A stretch of 64,000 nt of DNA, taken from NCBI GenBank assembly GCA_905215325.1, contig CAJMPP010000006.1, positions 6,258 through 70,257 on the forward strand, read 5' to 3'. The translations under genes were made by a program, and so were the position numbers. Each line of letters opens with the position of its first letter. Positions within the stretch are counted from its first letter, which is position 1. This document shows positions 53,680-63,483 of the stretch, in pieces. Source of the DNA: an uncultured bacterium (GTDB taxonomy: Bacteria; Actinomycetota; Coriobacteriia; Coriobacteriales; Eggerthellaceae). The notes beneath the pieces were generated by a model. That model had not been told where the DNA came from, did no database searches, and saw only the letters and a program-made list of their open reading frames with translations.

Positions 53680-55056
53680 ATGGCTACCGCGCGCAATAGG
53701 CGCTCCGATGCAGAATCGGTCATCTGGCCCCAGGTGCTGCTTGTGGTGGCCGTGGTGGCCCTCACGCTCATCGGCTTCGTCATGATCTACTCGGCCTCGC
53801 AGGTGACCATCCTCTCCGAGGCCGCCACGAACTACTATGCCGACACCGAGGCGGGCCAGTACCTGCGCGATACCATCTCGTATTCGGACTACATCGCTCA
53901 GCAAAACCCTTCGGCGAAGCTTATCAGCCAGTTCATCTACTCCCTGGCCGGTATCCTCATCGCCGTGGCCATCTGGTTCATGCTCCCCCGCAGCGGTTGG
54001 AAGGGCGCCATCGTCAAAGGCTATTGGGGAGTATGCGTGGCGCTGCTCGTCATCACGTTCCTTTTCGGAACCGCCGCGCTCGGCGCTCAGCGCTGGATCG
54101 TCATCGGCCCGCTTTCGCTGCAGCCATCGGAGTTCGCCAAGATAGCCATCGTGCTCATGGCCGCCAACCTTATGGACGATCTCAACGAAGGGGACGAGTT
54201 TAACTCCGTCATGATCAGGGCGGCGCTTTACGTGGCCGCCCCCACGTTGTTCCTGTTGTTCACGCAATCGGACCTGGGAACCACCATCATCATCTTCGTG
54301 GGCGTGTACGCGGTGCTGTGGTTCGGCGGCGCTCCCGGCAAGCTCATGCTTGCCATCGCCGGCGTTGCCGTCCTTGCGGTTATCGCCATCGTCTTGTTCG
54401 GCTCGGGCTACCGCCAGGACCGCTTCGTGGTGTACAACCCCTGGAACGACGGCGAAGGCGGCAGGGGCAACGGCTACCAAACCATCCACTCGTTCTACGC
54501 GTTCGCCGAGGGCGGCCTGTTCGGCGTGGGCCTGGGCAACTCCAGCGAGAAGTACGACTACCTTCCCGAGGCCGAGACCGACTTCGTGTTCTCCATCATC
54601 GGCGAGGAGTTCGGCATGCTCGGCGCGCTCGTGGTCATCGCGCTGTTCTGTTGCATCCTGTTCGCCGGCATGCGCATCGCGAGCGCGGCGGCCACGCCCA
54701 ACGAGCGCATCGTGGCGGGCAGCGTCACCATCATGCTCGTGTTCCAGGCGTTTCTGAACATGGGCTGCGTCATCGGCCTCGTGCCCACCACGGGCAAGCC
54801 CCTGCCGTTCGTGTCCGCAGGCGGCTCGTCGCTCATCGCGTCGCTCATGATGGTCGGCATCATCATGGCCGTTGCGCGAAACGCCGATAACACCACCGTC
54901 TACGATCGACGCCGCGCGAACCTGCGCGTCGTGCGCGCGGTCGACGACGATTCCAACGGCTCCCGCAACGCACCGCGCGGCGGCAGGGCCGATTCGCGCA
55001 CGCGCGCCCCGCAAGGTGCGCGGCGCCGTCAAACGCGTTCTTCATCCCGGAGGTGA
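53680..55056 (+). CDS. ftsW: Septal peptidoglycan polymerase FtsW
   Basis: The 458-residue SEDS glycosyltransferase has ten predicted helices. Signature segments are RWIVIGPLSLQPSEFAKIAI, TQSDLGTTIII, the large loop with GNGYQTIHSFYAFAEGGLFG, LPEAETDFVFSIIGEEFG and TGKPLPFVSAGGSSLIAS. The first extracytoplasmic loop is longer than usual. The cytoplasmic C-terminus has 17 Arg in about 60 residues. It pairs with FtsI; its stop codon lies within the murG ribosome-binding region. Confidence 0.95.
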   Translation: MATARNRRSDAESVIWPQVLLVVAVVALTLIGFVMIYSASQVTILSEAATNYYADTEAGQYLRDTISYSDYIAQQNPSAKLISQFIYSLAGILIAVAIWFMLPRSGWKGAIVKGYWGVCVALLVITFLFGTAALGAQRWIVIGPLSLQPSEFAKIAIVLMAANLMDDLNEGDEFNSVMIRAALYVAAPTLFLLFTQSDLGTTIIIFVGVYAVLWFGGAPGKLMLAIAGVAVLAVIAIVLFGSGYRQDRFVVYNPWNDGEGGRGNGYQTIHSFYAFAEGGLFGVGLGNSSEKYDYLPEAETDFVFSIIGEEFGMLGALVVIALFCCILFAGMRIASAAATPNERIVAGSVTIMLVFQAFLNMGCVIGLVPTTGKPLPFVSAGGSSLIASLMMVGIIMAVARNADNTTVYDRRRANLRVVRAVDDDSNGSRNAPRGGRADSRTRAPQGARRRQTRSSSRR

Positions 55057-55060
55057 CATC

Positions 55061-56170
55061 ATGCGCATAGTCCTTTCCGGCGGCGGTACCGCCGGCCACA
55101 TCAATCCGGCCCTCGCGCTTGCCGACGTGCTGCGCGAACGCGGGCACGAGGTGCTCTTCGCCGGCACGCCCGGCGGCATCGAGTCGCGCCTCGTCCCTGC
55201 GGCGGGCATCCCGTACAAGGCCTTCGAGGCCGCGGGCTTCAACCGCAATCATCCGCTCACGCTTCCCAAGGCCATCATGAAGATCCAGCGTTCCACGAAG
55301 CTGGCGCGCAAGTGGTTTTCCGAGGTCCATCCCGACTGCGTGGTGGGTTTCGGCGGCTACGTCTGCATCCCGGTCGCCCGCGCCGCCGAGCAGTGCGGCA
55401 TCCCCGTGGTGGTCCACGAGCAGAACTCGGTCATGGGCATGGCGAACAAGTACCTGGCCCGTAGGGCCCGCGCCGTGTGCCTGACCTACGACCACGCCGC
55501 CGAGGCGCTTTCCGACAAAAGCCATGTCGTGCTAACCGGCAACCCCGTGCGCGCAAGCGTGTTCGCCGCAACGCGCGCCGAGGGCCGTGCCGCTTTCGGC
55601 ATCCCCGAGGATGCGCGCATGCTTCTCGTCACCGGGGGAAGCTTGGGCGCCCGCCATCTCAACGCGGCCATCGTGCAGCGCAAGGATATGCTGCTTGGCT
55701 ACCCCGACCTGCATATCGTGCACGTCACGGGCCCCAAGGAGCTCGATAGCGTCACCGAGCAGCTTGCCCTGACCGACGAGCAGGCAAAGCGCTGGCACCT
55801 CATGGGCTACACCGACCAGATGGGACTTGCCATGGCCGCCGCCGACGCCATCGTCAGCCGTGCGGGCGCCACGTCGCTCGCCGAGATCTCGGCCCGTCAT
55901 ATCCCTGCGCTGCTCGTGCCGTTCCCGTATGCCACCGAAGACCATCAGACCATGAACGCCCGCGCATGCGTGGAAGCGGGTGCGGCCTTCCTCGTGGCCG
56001 ACGCCGATGTCGAGGGCGCGCAGTTCACCGAGCATCTTAAAACCCTTGTCGAGGACGAAACGGCCCGTCAACGCATGTCGGCTGCAGCGGCCGCGGCGAA
56101 GACGCGCGATGCGGCGGGGCTGCTCGCTGATGTAGTCCTTAAGGCGTGCGAATCCAAGTCGGCGCAATAG
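55061..56170 (+). CDS. murG: UDP-GlcNAc:lipid I N-acetylglucosaminyltransferase MurG
   Basis: The 369-residue GT28 enzyme converts lipid I to lipid II on the inner face of the membrane. It shows LSGGGTAGHINPALALADVL, HEQNSVMGMANKYLAR, VTGGSLGARHLN and SRAGATSLAEIS, the donor and acceptor motifs of MurG. CGGAGGTGA, overlapping the ftsW stop, precedes the ATG by about 4 nt. The frame extends upstream into ftsW, but that part is shadow. Confidence 0.96.
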   Translation: MRIVLSGGGTAGHINPALALADVLRERGHEVLFAGTPGGIESRLVPAAGIPYKAFEAAGFNRNHPLTLPKAIMKIQRSTKLARKWFSEVHPDCVVGFGGYVCIPVARAAEQCGIPVVVHEQNSVMGMANKYLARRARAVCLTYDHAAEALSDKSHVVLTGNPVRASVFAATRAEGRAAFGIPEDARMLLVTGGSLGARHLNAAIVQRKDMLLGYPDLHIVHVTGPKELDSVTEQLALTDEQAKRWHLMGYTDQMGLAMAAADAIVSRAGATSLAEISARHIPALLVPFPYATEDHQTMNARACVEAGAAFLVADADVEGAQFTEHLKTLVEDETARQRMSAAAAAAKTRDAAGLLADVVLKACESKSAQ

Positions 56171-56196
56171 GGTAAGATATTAGAGTTTGAGCAAGC

Positions 56197-56238
56197 ACGG
56201 GCGGCCTTGGCGCCGCCCGTTTCCCGGGTGCGCCCGGG
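56197..56238 (+). terminator. Twin hairpins between murG and murC
   Basis: ACGGGCGGC/GCCGCCCGT (loop CTTGGC) is followed by TTT, then CCCGGG-TGCG-CCCGGG and TTTC. The 131-nt gap is the largest before ftsQ in the cluster. Weak termination or mRNA processing is possible. Confidence 0.4.
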
Positions 56239-56301
56239 TTTCACATCATCGCGCTGCGAGCGGCTAAGGCTTCGGCGCATAGGCTTCAGGAGGCAGGCAA
56301 C

Positions 56302-57705
56302 ATGAGCGAAGAGCGCATCAAGCAGGTGCACTTCATCGGCGTCGGCGGCGTGGGCATGAGCGGTATCGCCCGCGTGGCCCATGACCAGGGCATGCAGGTG
56401 TCGGGCTCCGATATCAAGGAAAGCCGTTACACCAAGCAGCTGCGCGAGGCCGGCATCACCGTGTTCATCGGCCAGAAGGCGGAGAACATCCCCGAGGGCG
56501 ACCCGGTCGTCGTCATCTCCACGGCCATCCTCGAGAACAACCCCGAGCTCATCGAGGCGCGACGTCGCGGCCTTGAGATCTGGCATCGTGCCCAGATGCT
56601 CGCGCATCTCGGCGTGGGCCTCGATACGCTCGCCGTGGCCGGCACGCATGGCAAGACCACCACGTCGTCCATGCTCGCCAGCGCGCTCGACGCACTGGGC
56701 GCCGACCCCACCTTCCTCATCGGCGGCATCGTGCGTGCCTACGGCACCAACGCCCACTCCGGCACCGGCGACCATTACGTCGTCGAGGCCGATGAGTCCG
56801 ATAAGTCCTTCACGTACCTGTCTCCCAAGGCGGTGCTCGTCACCAACATCGAGGCCGACCACCTCGACCACTATAAGGACCTTGACGAGATCTACGACAA
56901 GTTCCACGACTTCATGGGCCTGGTTCCCGAAGATGGCGTCATCGTGGCATGCGGCGAAGAGCCCCATGTGGTCGACATCGCCCGCTCCGAGGGCCGTCGT
57001 ATGTACACGTACGGCTTCAACGAGGGCTGCGACGTGCGCATCACCTCCTACGAGCCCCACGGCATCGGCAGCCGCTACACGGCGGTCATGCCCGACGGCA
57101 CGCAGGTCGATGGCGCCATCAAGCAGAACCCCGGCCGTCACAACGTCTTGAACGCCACGGGCGTCATCACGCTGCTGTGGGCGCTCGGCTTCGATGCGGC
57201 CAAGGTCGCCCAGGCGCTTTCGGGCTTCGCCGGCGTCCGCCGTCGCTTCGACCTGGTCGGCGAAGTGGGCGGCGTCACCGTCGTCGACGACTACGCGCAT
57301 CACCCCACCGAAATCGCCGCCACCATCTCCGCCGCGGCGGGGCTTGGATATAAGCACGTCCATGTGCTCTTCCAGCCGCATCGCTACTCCCGTGCGCCCT
57401 TGTTCACGCAGGTGCTCCACGACGAGTTCGGCGCCGCGTTCGACAAGGCCGACAGCGTCACCTTCATGGACGTTTACCCGGCAGGCGAGGCCCCGGTGCC
57501 CGGCGTCTCCGGAAAGACGTTCCTCAACGTCGTGCTCGAGCACAAGGGCCATCCCCAGGCGGATTTCGTGGCCCATCGCGTCGACGTCGTCCCGCATCTC
57601 ATGGGCAAGCTCCAGCCGGGCGACCTGGTCATCACCATGGGCGCCGGCGACGTGACGGCCATGGGCCCGCAAATCATCGACGCGCTCCTCAAGGCGCGAG
57701 GCTAG
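56302..57705 (+). CDS. murC: UDP-MurNAc-L-alanine ligase MurC
   Basis: The 467-residue ligase begins with VHFIGVGGVGMSGIARVAHD (Rossmann), then the P-loop VAGTHGKTTTSSMLASAL, EADESDKSF, NIEADHLDHY and the C-terminal VVDDYAHHPTEI and FQPHRYSR. It attaches L-Ala, the first peptide residue. AGGAGG precedes the ATG. Confidence 0.97.
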   Translation: MSEERIKQVHFIGVGGVGMSGIARVAHDQGMQVSGSDIKESRYTKQLREAGITVFIGQKAENIPEGDPVVVISTAILENNPELIEARRRGLEIWHRAQMLAHLGVGLDTLAVAGTHGKTTTSSMLASALDALGADPTFLIGGIVRAYGTNAHSGTGDHYVVEADESDKSFTYLSPKAVLVTNIEADHLDHYKDLDEIYDKFHDFMGLVPEDGVIVACGEEPHVVDIARSEGRRMYTYGFNEGCDVRITSYEPHGIGSRYTAVMPDGTQVDGAIKQNPGRHNVLNATGVITLLWALGFDAAKVAQALSGFAGVRRRFDLVGEVGGVTVVDDYAHHPTEIAATISAAAGLGYKHVHVLFQPHRYSRAPLFTQVLHDEFGAAFDKADSVTFMDVYPAGEAPVPGVSGKTFLNVVLEHKGHPQADFVAHRVDVVPHLMGKLQPGDLVITMGAGDVTAMGPQIIDALLKARG

Positions 57706-57711
57706 GCTGCC

Positions 57712-58641
57712 ATGTGCGCGCGTCACGCATGCTCGCCGCTTGAGGCGCTGCTCGTCGACAGCGCCTTCGACGCCGATGTCTATCCCGACGAGCCCATGCG
57801 CCGTCATACCATGTACCGCATCGGCGGGCCAGCGCGCTTCTATGTGCAGGTCGGTTCCATCGGCGCGCTCAAGCGCTTGGTGGCCGCTTGCCGAGAGTGC
57901 GCCATCCCGTGGGTGGCGGTCGGCCGCGGGTCGAACCTGCTCGTCTCCGACGAGGGTTTCCCGGGCGTCGTCATCGCCCTCGGGCGCGATTTCCGCGCAT
58001 GCCGTTTCGACGAGGAAACCTGCAGCTTCATCGTGGGAGCCGGGGTGCCGCTGTCAAGCGTCGTGCAGGAGGCGTTCCGCCGCAGCCTTTCGGGGCTTGA
58101 GTTCGCGGTGGGCACGCCGGGCACCGTCGGCGGCGCCGTGCGCATGAACGCCGGCACCCGCGAGCAGGGGATAGCGGACAGGGTGGTCTCGGTCACCACG
58201 TTATCGCCGCAGGCGGGGCTCGTGCGCCGCGAGGCGGCGGATATCCGTTGGGGTTACCGCTCCAGCTCGTTCGCCCCCGACGAGGTCATCGTCGAGTGCG
58301 AGCTTGCGGTCAAGCCCGCCGACCCCTATTTGCTGCGTGGGAAGATGGAGGCCGCACACACCCGTCGCAAGAAGACGCAACCTCTCACGCTTCCGAGTTG
58401 CGGCAGCGTGTTCAAGAACCCCGAAGGGTCGTCTGCGGGCCAGCTCATCGAGCAGGTGGGGCTCAAAGGGGAGCGCATCGGCGGCGCGCAGATATCCGAG
58501 GTTCACGCGAACTTCATCGTGAACAGGGACAATGCAACTGCTCAAGACGTGTTGGAACTCATTAACATGGCAAGGTCGAAGGTATACGAGGCGTATGGCA
58601 TCGAATTACAACCGGAAGTCCGCTTCCTCGGGTTCGCATAG
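57712..58641 (+). CDS. murB: UDP-N-acetylenolpyruvoylglucosamine reductase MurB
   Basis: The 309-residue FAD enzyme reduces enolpyruvyl-UDP-GlcNAc to UDP-MurNAc. It has the FAD-binding VGRGSNLLVSDEGFPGVVI, GLEFAVGTPGTVGGAVRMNAG, the catalytic Ser region PSCGSVFKNPEGSSAGQLIE and the closing EVHANFIVN segment with Glu. It starts 6 nt after murC. Its last 47 nt overlap the presumed ftsQ start. Confidence 0.96.
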   Translation: MCARHACSPLEALLVDSAFDADVYPDEPMRRHTMYRIGGPARFYVQVGSIGALKRLVAACRECAIPWVAVGRGSNLLVSDEGFPGVVIALGRDFRACRFDEETCSFIVGAGVPLSSVVQEAFRRSLSGLEFAVGTPGTVGGAVRMNAGTREQGIADRVVSVTTLSPQAGLVRREAADIRWGYRSSSFAPDEVIVECELAVKPADPYLLRGKMEAAHTRRKKTQPLTLPSCGSVFKNPEGSSAGQLIEQVGLKGERIGGAQISEVHANFIVNRDNATAQDVLELINMARSKVYEAYGIELQPEVRFLGFA

Positions 58642-59554
58642 GCGCGCTCAGGCGTCTCGCGGCGGGTCGCGCCCTCCGCGGGGTCCGCAGCGCCCATACA
58701 ACCCCGCGCCCGGCTCGCGGCTCACATCGGTGCGTGTAGGCGACCTTCCTCAAAGCGACCACGGCTCGCGGGCGCGGCAGACCTACCAGCGTTACCTGGT
58801 GCGCCTCGGTGCTCTCGCCGCCGCGGCAGCGGCGCTCGCCATTGCCGCCGTCATCGTGTACAACTCCAGCTTGTTCACCATAGAAAGCGTTTCGGTTTCG
58901 GGCGCCGATCACCTTACCGCCTCCGACATGCAGCAGCTTGCCGGCGTGCCCGCCGGAACCACGCTTCTGCGCGTGGACGCCGCAGGCATCAAGGAGAACC
59001 TAATAAAAGACGCATGGGTCGCCGATGCGAAGATCAAGCGCGTGTTCCCGGATACGCTGCAGATCGACATCACCGAACGCACCATCACGGCGGTGGTGGA
59101 GGTCCCCAACGAGAACGCGCAGAACTCCACGCAGTGGGCTATCGCCTCCGACGGCATGTGGCTCATGCCCATCCCTGACCGTGATTCCGAGGCGGGGCGC
59201 CGTACCAACTCGAAGGTGTACGAGGACGCCGAATCGGTGCTGCATATCACCGACGTGCCCTATGGCACCAAGCCCGCCGTCGGCTCGTATTGCACCGACG
59301 CCAACGTCAACAACGCGCTCGCCATCGTGGCCGGCATGACCACCGAGCTTGCCGACCGCGTCACCTCGGTGAAGGCTACGGAAACCGCATCCACCACGCT
59401 CACCATCAAAGACGGCCCCGACATCGTCTTCGGCACGGCGGACAACATCCGCGAGAAGGAGCGCGTGTGCCTGCAGATCATGAAGGAGCATCCCGAGGGC
59501 GTCACATACATCAACGTGCGCACGCCCGATAGGCCCACGTGGCGTTCTCTATAA
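58595..59554 (+). CDS. ftsQ: Cell division protein FtsQ/DivIB
   Basis: The 319-residue bitopic protein has a 70-residue cytoplasmic tail rich in Arg, Ser, Gly and Pro (13 Arg, 2 acidic), a helix at about 71-89, and a POTRA domain (about 94-162; FTIESVSVSGADHLTASDMQ). The beta domain follows. It links FtsL/DivIC to FtsW-FtsI. The ATG with GAGG upstream lies within murB, giving a 47-nt overlap; no later start keeps the tail. Gene order murB-ftsQ-ftsZ supports the call. Confidence 0.9.
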   Translation: MASNYNRKSASSGSHRRAQASRGGSRPPRGPQRPYNPAPGSRLTSVRVGDLPQSDHGSRARQTYQRYLVRLGALAAAAAALAIAAVIVYNSSLFTIESVSVSGADHLTASDMQQLAGVPAGTTLLRVDAAGIKENLIKDAWVADAKIKRVFPDTLQIDITERTITAVVEVPNENAQNSTQWAIASDGMWLMPIPDRDSEAGRRTNSKVYEDAESVLHITDVPYGTKPAVGSYCTDANVNNALAIVAGMTTELADRVTSVKATETASTTLTIKDGPDIVFGTADNIREKERVCLQIMKEHPEGVTYINVRTPDRPTWRSL

Positions 59555-59628
59555 CCTCAAGCGGCCCGTCGCGCAGGCGTGCGGGCCGCTCTGATATGTG
59601 CATGTGGTTGCCGTTGGGGGGCGAAGCG

Positions 59629-59656
59629 TTGCAAACCCACCCTCTTTGTGTACAAT
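59629..59656 (+). promoter_or_regulatory. ftsZ: Promoter of ftsZ
   Basis: TTGCAA and TACAAT are separated by 16 nt, 72 nt before the ftsZ ATG. A hairpin, AGCGGCCCG/CGGGCCGCT (59560-59590), upstream may separate ftsZ from the dcw transcript. Confidence 0.6.
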
Positions 59657-59728
59657 AATCCCACGTGAATACAACCACGAGTGTGTGAAACGCAGCTCAA
59701 AGCAAGCGTAATAGTGTGGAGGAATACA

Positions 59729-60850
59729 ATGCCAAACAATTCGGGCGAGCATCTGGCGGTCATCAAGGTCGTCGGCGTCGGCGGCGGCGGCACCAATGCC
59801 GTTAACCGCATGGTCGAGGCGGGCGTCAAGGGCGTGGAGTTCATCGCCGTCAACACCGACCGTCAGGCCCTTCTGATGTCGGATGCCGATAAGACCATCC
59901 ACATCGGCGAGGAGCTCACGCGCGGCCTGGGCGCCGGCGCGAACCCCGAGGTCGGCTGCCAGGCCGCCGAGGAGTCCCGCGCGGAGATCCGCGAGGCGCT
60001 GGCCGAGGCCGACATGGTCTTCGTCACCGCCGGCGAGGGCGGCGGCACGGGCACGGGCGCCGCACCCATCATCGCCGAGATCGCCCGCGAGGAAATCGGC
60101 GCGCTGACGGTGGGCATCGTCACCAAGCCGTTCTCCTTCGAGGGTCGCACCCGCCGCAACCAGGCGGAGCAGGGCATCGACCTGCTGTCCCAGAAGGTCG
60201 ACACGCTCATCGTCATCCCCAACGACCGTCTGCTCGAGATCGTCGACAAGAAAACCAGCATGCTCGATGCGTTCCGCATCGCCGACGATACGCTGCGTCA
60301 GGGTATCCAGGGCGTCACCGACCTGATCACCATCCCGGGCCTGATCAACCTCGACTTCGCCGACATCCGCACCGTCATGAAGGACGCCGGCACCGCCATG
60401 ATGGGCATCGGCCTGTCCTCCGGCGAGAACCGCGCTCTCGACGCCGCGCAGCAGGCCACCAATTCGGCGCTGCTCGAGGCCTCCATCGCCGGCGCCTCCC
60501 GCGTGCTGTTCTCCATCTCCGGCGGTCCCGACCTCACGCTCACCGAGGTCGACGAGGCTGCCCGCACCGTCGAGGCATGCGCCGATGAAAACGCCAACAT
60601 CATCTACGGCCAGATCATCGACGAGAGCATGGGCGACAGCGTGCGCATCACCGTCATCGCCACCGGCTTCAAGGTCAATGCGCCCCAGCAGTCCGCTATG
60701 GACTTCAACCGCAAGGACCTGTTCGCCTCCACGGCCGCTCCCGAGCCGGCACCGGCGCCCCAGCCGTCCACGTATTCCACGCTCACCAGCACGCCCGGCC
60801 GCTTCGCCGACGAGGACTACATCCCCGATTTTCTGAAGCGCCAGCGCTAA
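59729..60850 (+). CDS. ftsZ: Cell division GTPase FtsZ
   Basis: The 373-residue tubulin homologue has [30 protein letters not shown] (tubulin signature), the T7 loop [11 protein letters not shown] and a short linker ending in the conserved tail [11 protein letters not shown]. That tail binds SepF in Gram-positives; no ftsA is present, so SepF is the likely membrane tether. GTGGAGGAA precedes the ATG. It has its own promoter. Confidence 0.98.
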   Translation: MPNNSGEHLAVIKVVGVGGGGTNAVNRMVEAGVKGVEFIAVNTDRQALLMSDADKTIHIGEELTRGLGAGANPEVGCQAAEESRAEIREALAEADMVFVTAGEGGGTGTGAAPIIAEIAREEIGALTVGIVTKPFSFEGRTRRNQAEQGIDLLSQKVDTLIVIPNDRLLEIVDKKTSMLDAFRIADDTLRQGIQGVTDLITIPGLINLDFADIRTVMKDAGTAMMGIGLSSGENRALDAAQQATNSALLEASIAGASRVLFSISGGPDLTLTEVDEAARTVEACADENANIIYGQIIDESMGDSVRITVIATGFKVNAPQQSAMDFNRKDLFASTAAPEPAPAPQPSTYSTLTSTPGRFADEDYIPDFLKRQR

Positions 60851-60862
60851 GGAGTAAAAGCT

Positions 60863-61723
60863 TTGCATACCGTGTGCGAAACATTACCTGCACCGACACT
60901 CGACGCGCGCCCTTGCGGCGCGCGTCGCATTTCCATGCTCACCGATGATGCGCTCGTTCAGGCTTGCGGGGTTCGCATTGCCTTCACCGGCCGCGATGGG
61001 GGGGTAAGCCAGGGGCCGTTCGCCTCGCTGAACCTCGGTGCCCACGTGCAGGACAACCTCGATCACGTCATGGAGAACCGCCGACTTGCCATGCAGGCGC
61101 TCGACGGCGAAGGCGTTCCGGTCGTCGTGCCCAACCAGGTGCACGGCACCGAGATCGTCTCCATCCACGCCTCCGATCCCGCCAGCGTCGTTGCGGCCCA
61201 GCAACGTGCGCAAGCCGCTGCCGATGCGCTCGTGGTCACCGCGCCTAACGTAGCGGCCATGCTATGCTTCGCCGATTGCACGCCTGTCATCGCGGTGTCG
61301 CCCACGGGGCGTTTTGCCGTGGCCCATGCGGGGTGGCGCGGGGTGGTCGGCGGCATCGCGGCTTCGTGCGTTGAGCGCCTATCGCTCGAAGATGGCGCGA
61401 AAACGCCTGATGAGCAGCGCGAAATCGCTGCCGGTTACAATGTTTACATCGGCCCGCACATCCACGATTGCTGCTTCGAGGTGGGAAGCGAGGTCGAGCA
61501 GCGCTTCGCCGGACTTTTCGGGCAAAGCTGCATTCGCCCCTCGCGTCACGTCAGCATGCTCGACGCGTTGCGCGTGCAGCTGACCGCCGTCGGCATCGAT
61601 CCTGCGCGCATCTGCGATGCGGGCATCTGCACCCAATGCAACCCGCAGCAGTACTTCTCGTATAGGGCATCCGGCGGCACGTGCGGCCGTCATGGCGCCA
61701 TCGCATTTCGAAAGGAAGCATAG
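60863..61723 (+). CDS. pgeF: Polyphenol oxidase-fold purine nucleoside phosphorylase / PgeF
   Basis: The 286-residue protein of the YfiH/LACC1 family has the metal-ligand set VPNQVHGTEIV (His), CFADCTPVIAV (Cys) and VAHAGWRGVVGG (His). Family members act as peptidoglycan-editing or purine nucleoside enzymes. It ends CTQCNPQQYFSYRASGGTCGRH as usual. The TTG start has AAGGAG 9 nt upstream. It lies 12 nt after ftsZ, a common arrangement in Gram-positive clusters. Confidence 0.92.
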   Translation: MHTVCETLPAPTLDARPCGARRISMLTDDALVQACGVRIAFTGRDGGVSQGPFASLNLGAHVQDNLDHVMENRRLAMQALDGEGVPVVVPNQVHGTEIVSIHASDPASVVAAQQRAQAAADALVVTAPNVAAMLCFADCTPVIAVSPTGRFAVAHAGWRGVVGGIAASCVERLSLEDGAKTPDEQREIAAGYNVYIGPHIHDCCFEVGSEVEQRFAGLFGQSCIRPSRHVSMLDALRVQLTAVGIDPARICDAGICTQCNPQQYFSYRASGGTCGRHGAIAFRKEA

Positions 61724-61725
61724 CC

Positions 61726-62427
61726 ATGCCATTTGCTCAACACTATCAGGAAACGCTTGAAGAGCTCGCCCGCGTGTGCGCCTCGTGCGGGCGCGATCCG
61801 CGTGAGGTGAAGGTCATCGCCGTTTCTAAGACGGTCGATGCCCCTGCCATCTCCGCAGCCATCGCCGCGGGAGCTCATGATTTCGGCGAGAACCGTCCCG
61901 ACGTCCTTGCCGCCAAGGTGGCGCAGCTGCCGGAGCAAACCTGGCATTTCATCGGAAACGTCCAGTCGCGCAAGATTCCCGAGATCGTCGCCTGCGCAAC
62001 GCTCGTGCACTCGGTTTGCAAAGAAGACCATTTCGCCAAATTCGACCAGGCGGCCGAGCGCTTTGGCAAGGTGCAGGATATCCTGCTCGAGGTCAATGTG
62101 TCTGGGGAGGAAAGCAAAAGCGGTTTCACCCCGGACCAGGCGCTCCATGCGCTGCAGGTTGCCGAGACGTTCCCCCGCATCGCCGTTCGCGGTCTTATGA
62201 CCATGGCCCCGCAGGGCAACTCGGAAGCAGCGCGCGAGTGCTTCGAGGGTCTGGCCGCCTTGCGAGATGCGCTGCGCAGCCAGCTTCCCTCTGAGCAGGC
62301 CGCACGCTTCAATGAACTTTCCATGGGCATGAGCGAGGACTGGCGCGAGGCCGTTTGCGCGGGTGCTACCATGGTACGGATAGGCCGAGCTCTGTTCAGC
62401 GACTCCTTCGAGTCCGTTGAGGCATAA
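61726..62427 (+). CDS. yggS: PLP homeostasis protein YggS/YlmE
   Basis: The 233-residue protein has the alanine-racemase-type barrel with the PLP lysine in VKVIAVSKTVDAP, then FGENRPDVLAAK, WHFIGNVQSRKI and ELSMGMSEDWREAV. Family members handle pyridoxal phosphate levels and have no proven enzymatic reaction. It follows pgeF by 2 nt and precedes sepF by 75 nt. Confidence 0.94.
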   Translation: MPFAQHYQETLEELARVCASCGRDPREVKVIAVSKTVDAPAISAAIAAGAHDFGENRPDVLAAKVAQLPEQTWHFIGNVQSRKIPEIVACATLVHSVCKEDHFAKFDQAAERFGKVQDILLEVNVSGEESKSGFTPDQALHALQVAETFPRIAVRGLMTMAPQGNSEAARECFEGLAALRDALRSQLPSEQAARFNELSMGMSEDWREAVCAGATMVRIGRALFSDSFESVEA

Positions 62428-62502
62428 GGCTCGCGTCCGCAATACCGAACATGCAGCGGCGGCGTCGACCGCCGTCCTTAAGATACGAAGCAGGAGAGCG
62501 GT

Positions 62503-63417
62503 ATGGCAATGCCAAAGTTCAACAAGCCCGAAGGCATGCTCGACAGCATCAAGTCCAAGCTCGGGTTCTCCGATGGCGGCGATTACTACGATCATGGCCG
62601 CAAGGACTACGATGACTACGATTCCGGTGATTACGACGATTACGAGGACGACTACGAAGAGGACGATGCTGCTCCCAGCTCGAACTACGATCCGTACGAT
62701 TCGGTCACCACGCGCCCCGCGCGCGGCAACCATGCCCGTACTTCGGTAGGCTCGGGCGGGTATCGACCGGCCAAGCTCGTCTCCATCGACGACGTGCGTG
62801 CGCACACCACCGTGCCCGACAGCCTGAATCGCGACCCGCTGCCGCCGCGCAAGGTGAGCTCCGCATCCTTCGGAAACCGCACCATGGTCGACCCGGCGTT
62901 CACCGCTCCGGCCAACACGCCCAACGCAAGGGCTGCGGCAGCGGCTAACCAGGAGCGTTCGGAAAGCCTGAACGCCTTGTTCAGCACCACCGCCGCAGAA
63001 GCCGCCGAGTCCAGCGCCGCCCCGGTCGCCCAAACGGCAGCCAAGCCTGTCGAAGGCGCGTTCACGGCGGCTGCCAAGGCTGCTTCCGCCGCCTCCTCGT
63101 TCGACCCGTACAAGGCCTACGAGGGCACCGCAACGGGCACGCACAGCCCCACGCGTTCGGTCACCATCGTCAAGCCCGCCAGCTACGGCGAGTGCGAGAA
63201 GGTCGCGAAAGCCCTCAAAGCCGGAGACGCCGTGGTGCTCGCGCTCAAGGAAACCCCCGATGCGCTGGCAAAGCGCGTGCTCGACTTCTCGTTCGGCGTT
63301 TCGAGCGCCCTCGATGCAAGCGTCGACTGCGTCGCCGACAAGGTCTTCGTCATCGCGCGCGGGGCGGCTCTCAGCGACGCCGAGCGTGCAAGCCTGCGTT
63401 CTCAGGGCATCCTGTAA
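62503..63417 (+). CDS. sepF: Cell division protein SepF, long form
   Basis: The 304-residue protein begins with an amphipathic membrane-binding helix (PEGMLDSIKSKLGF). A strongly acidic, tyrosine-rich stretch at residues 24-55 follows (17 Asp/Glu, 7 Tyr), then an Ala/Ser/Thr-rich linker of some 150 residues. The SepF core (about 224-304; SVTIVKPASYGECEKVAKAL to the C-terminus) binds the FtsZ tail. Most SepF proteins have 150-200 residues; the extra length is all in the linker. AGGAGAG precedes the ATG. Confidence 0.93.
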   Translation: MAMPKFNKPEGMLDSIKSKLGFSDGGDYYDHGRKDYDDYDSGDYDDYEDDYEEDDAAPSSNYDPYDSVTTRPARGNHARTSVGSGGYRPAKLVSIDDVRAHTTVPDSLNRDPLPPRKVSSASFGNRTMVDPAFTAPANTPNARAAAAANQERSESLNALFSTTAAEAAESSAAPVAQTAAKPVEGAFTAAAKAASAASSFDPYKAYEGTATGTHSPTRSVTIVKPASYGECEKVAKALKAGDAVVLALKETPDALAKRVLDFSFGVSSALDASVDCVADKVFVIARGAALSDAERASLRSQGIL

Positions 63418-63483
63418 CCGTACGTATCGAAACCGACCCCGGGCTTGGCGCCCGGGGCGTTAGCAAGGAGCGAAACACCCCGC

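Noticed and set aside
51130..55032. 1300-codon open frame opposite mraY-murD-ftsW
   Set aside because: It is a shadow frame on the minus strand of three well-identified genes, rich in His, Gly, Asp and Arg as expected from codon complement.
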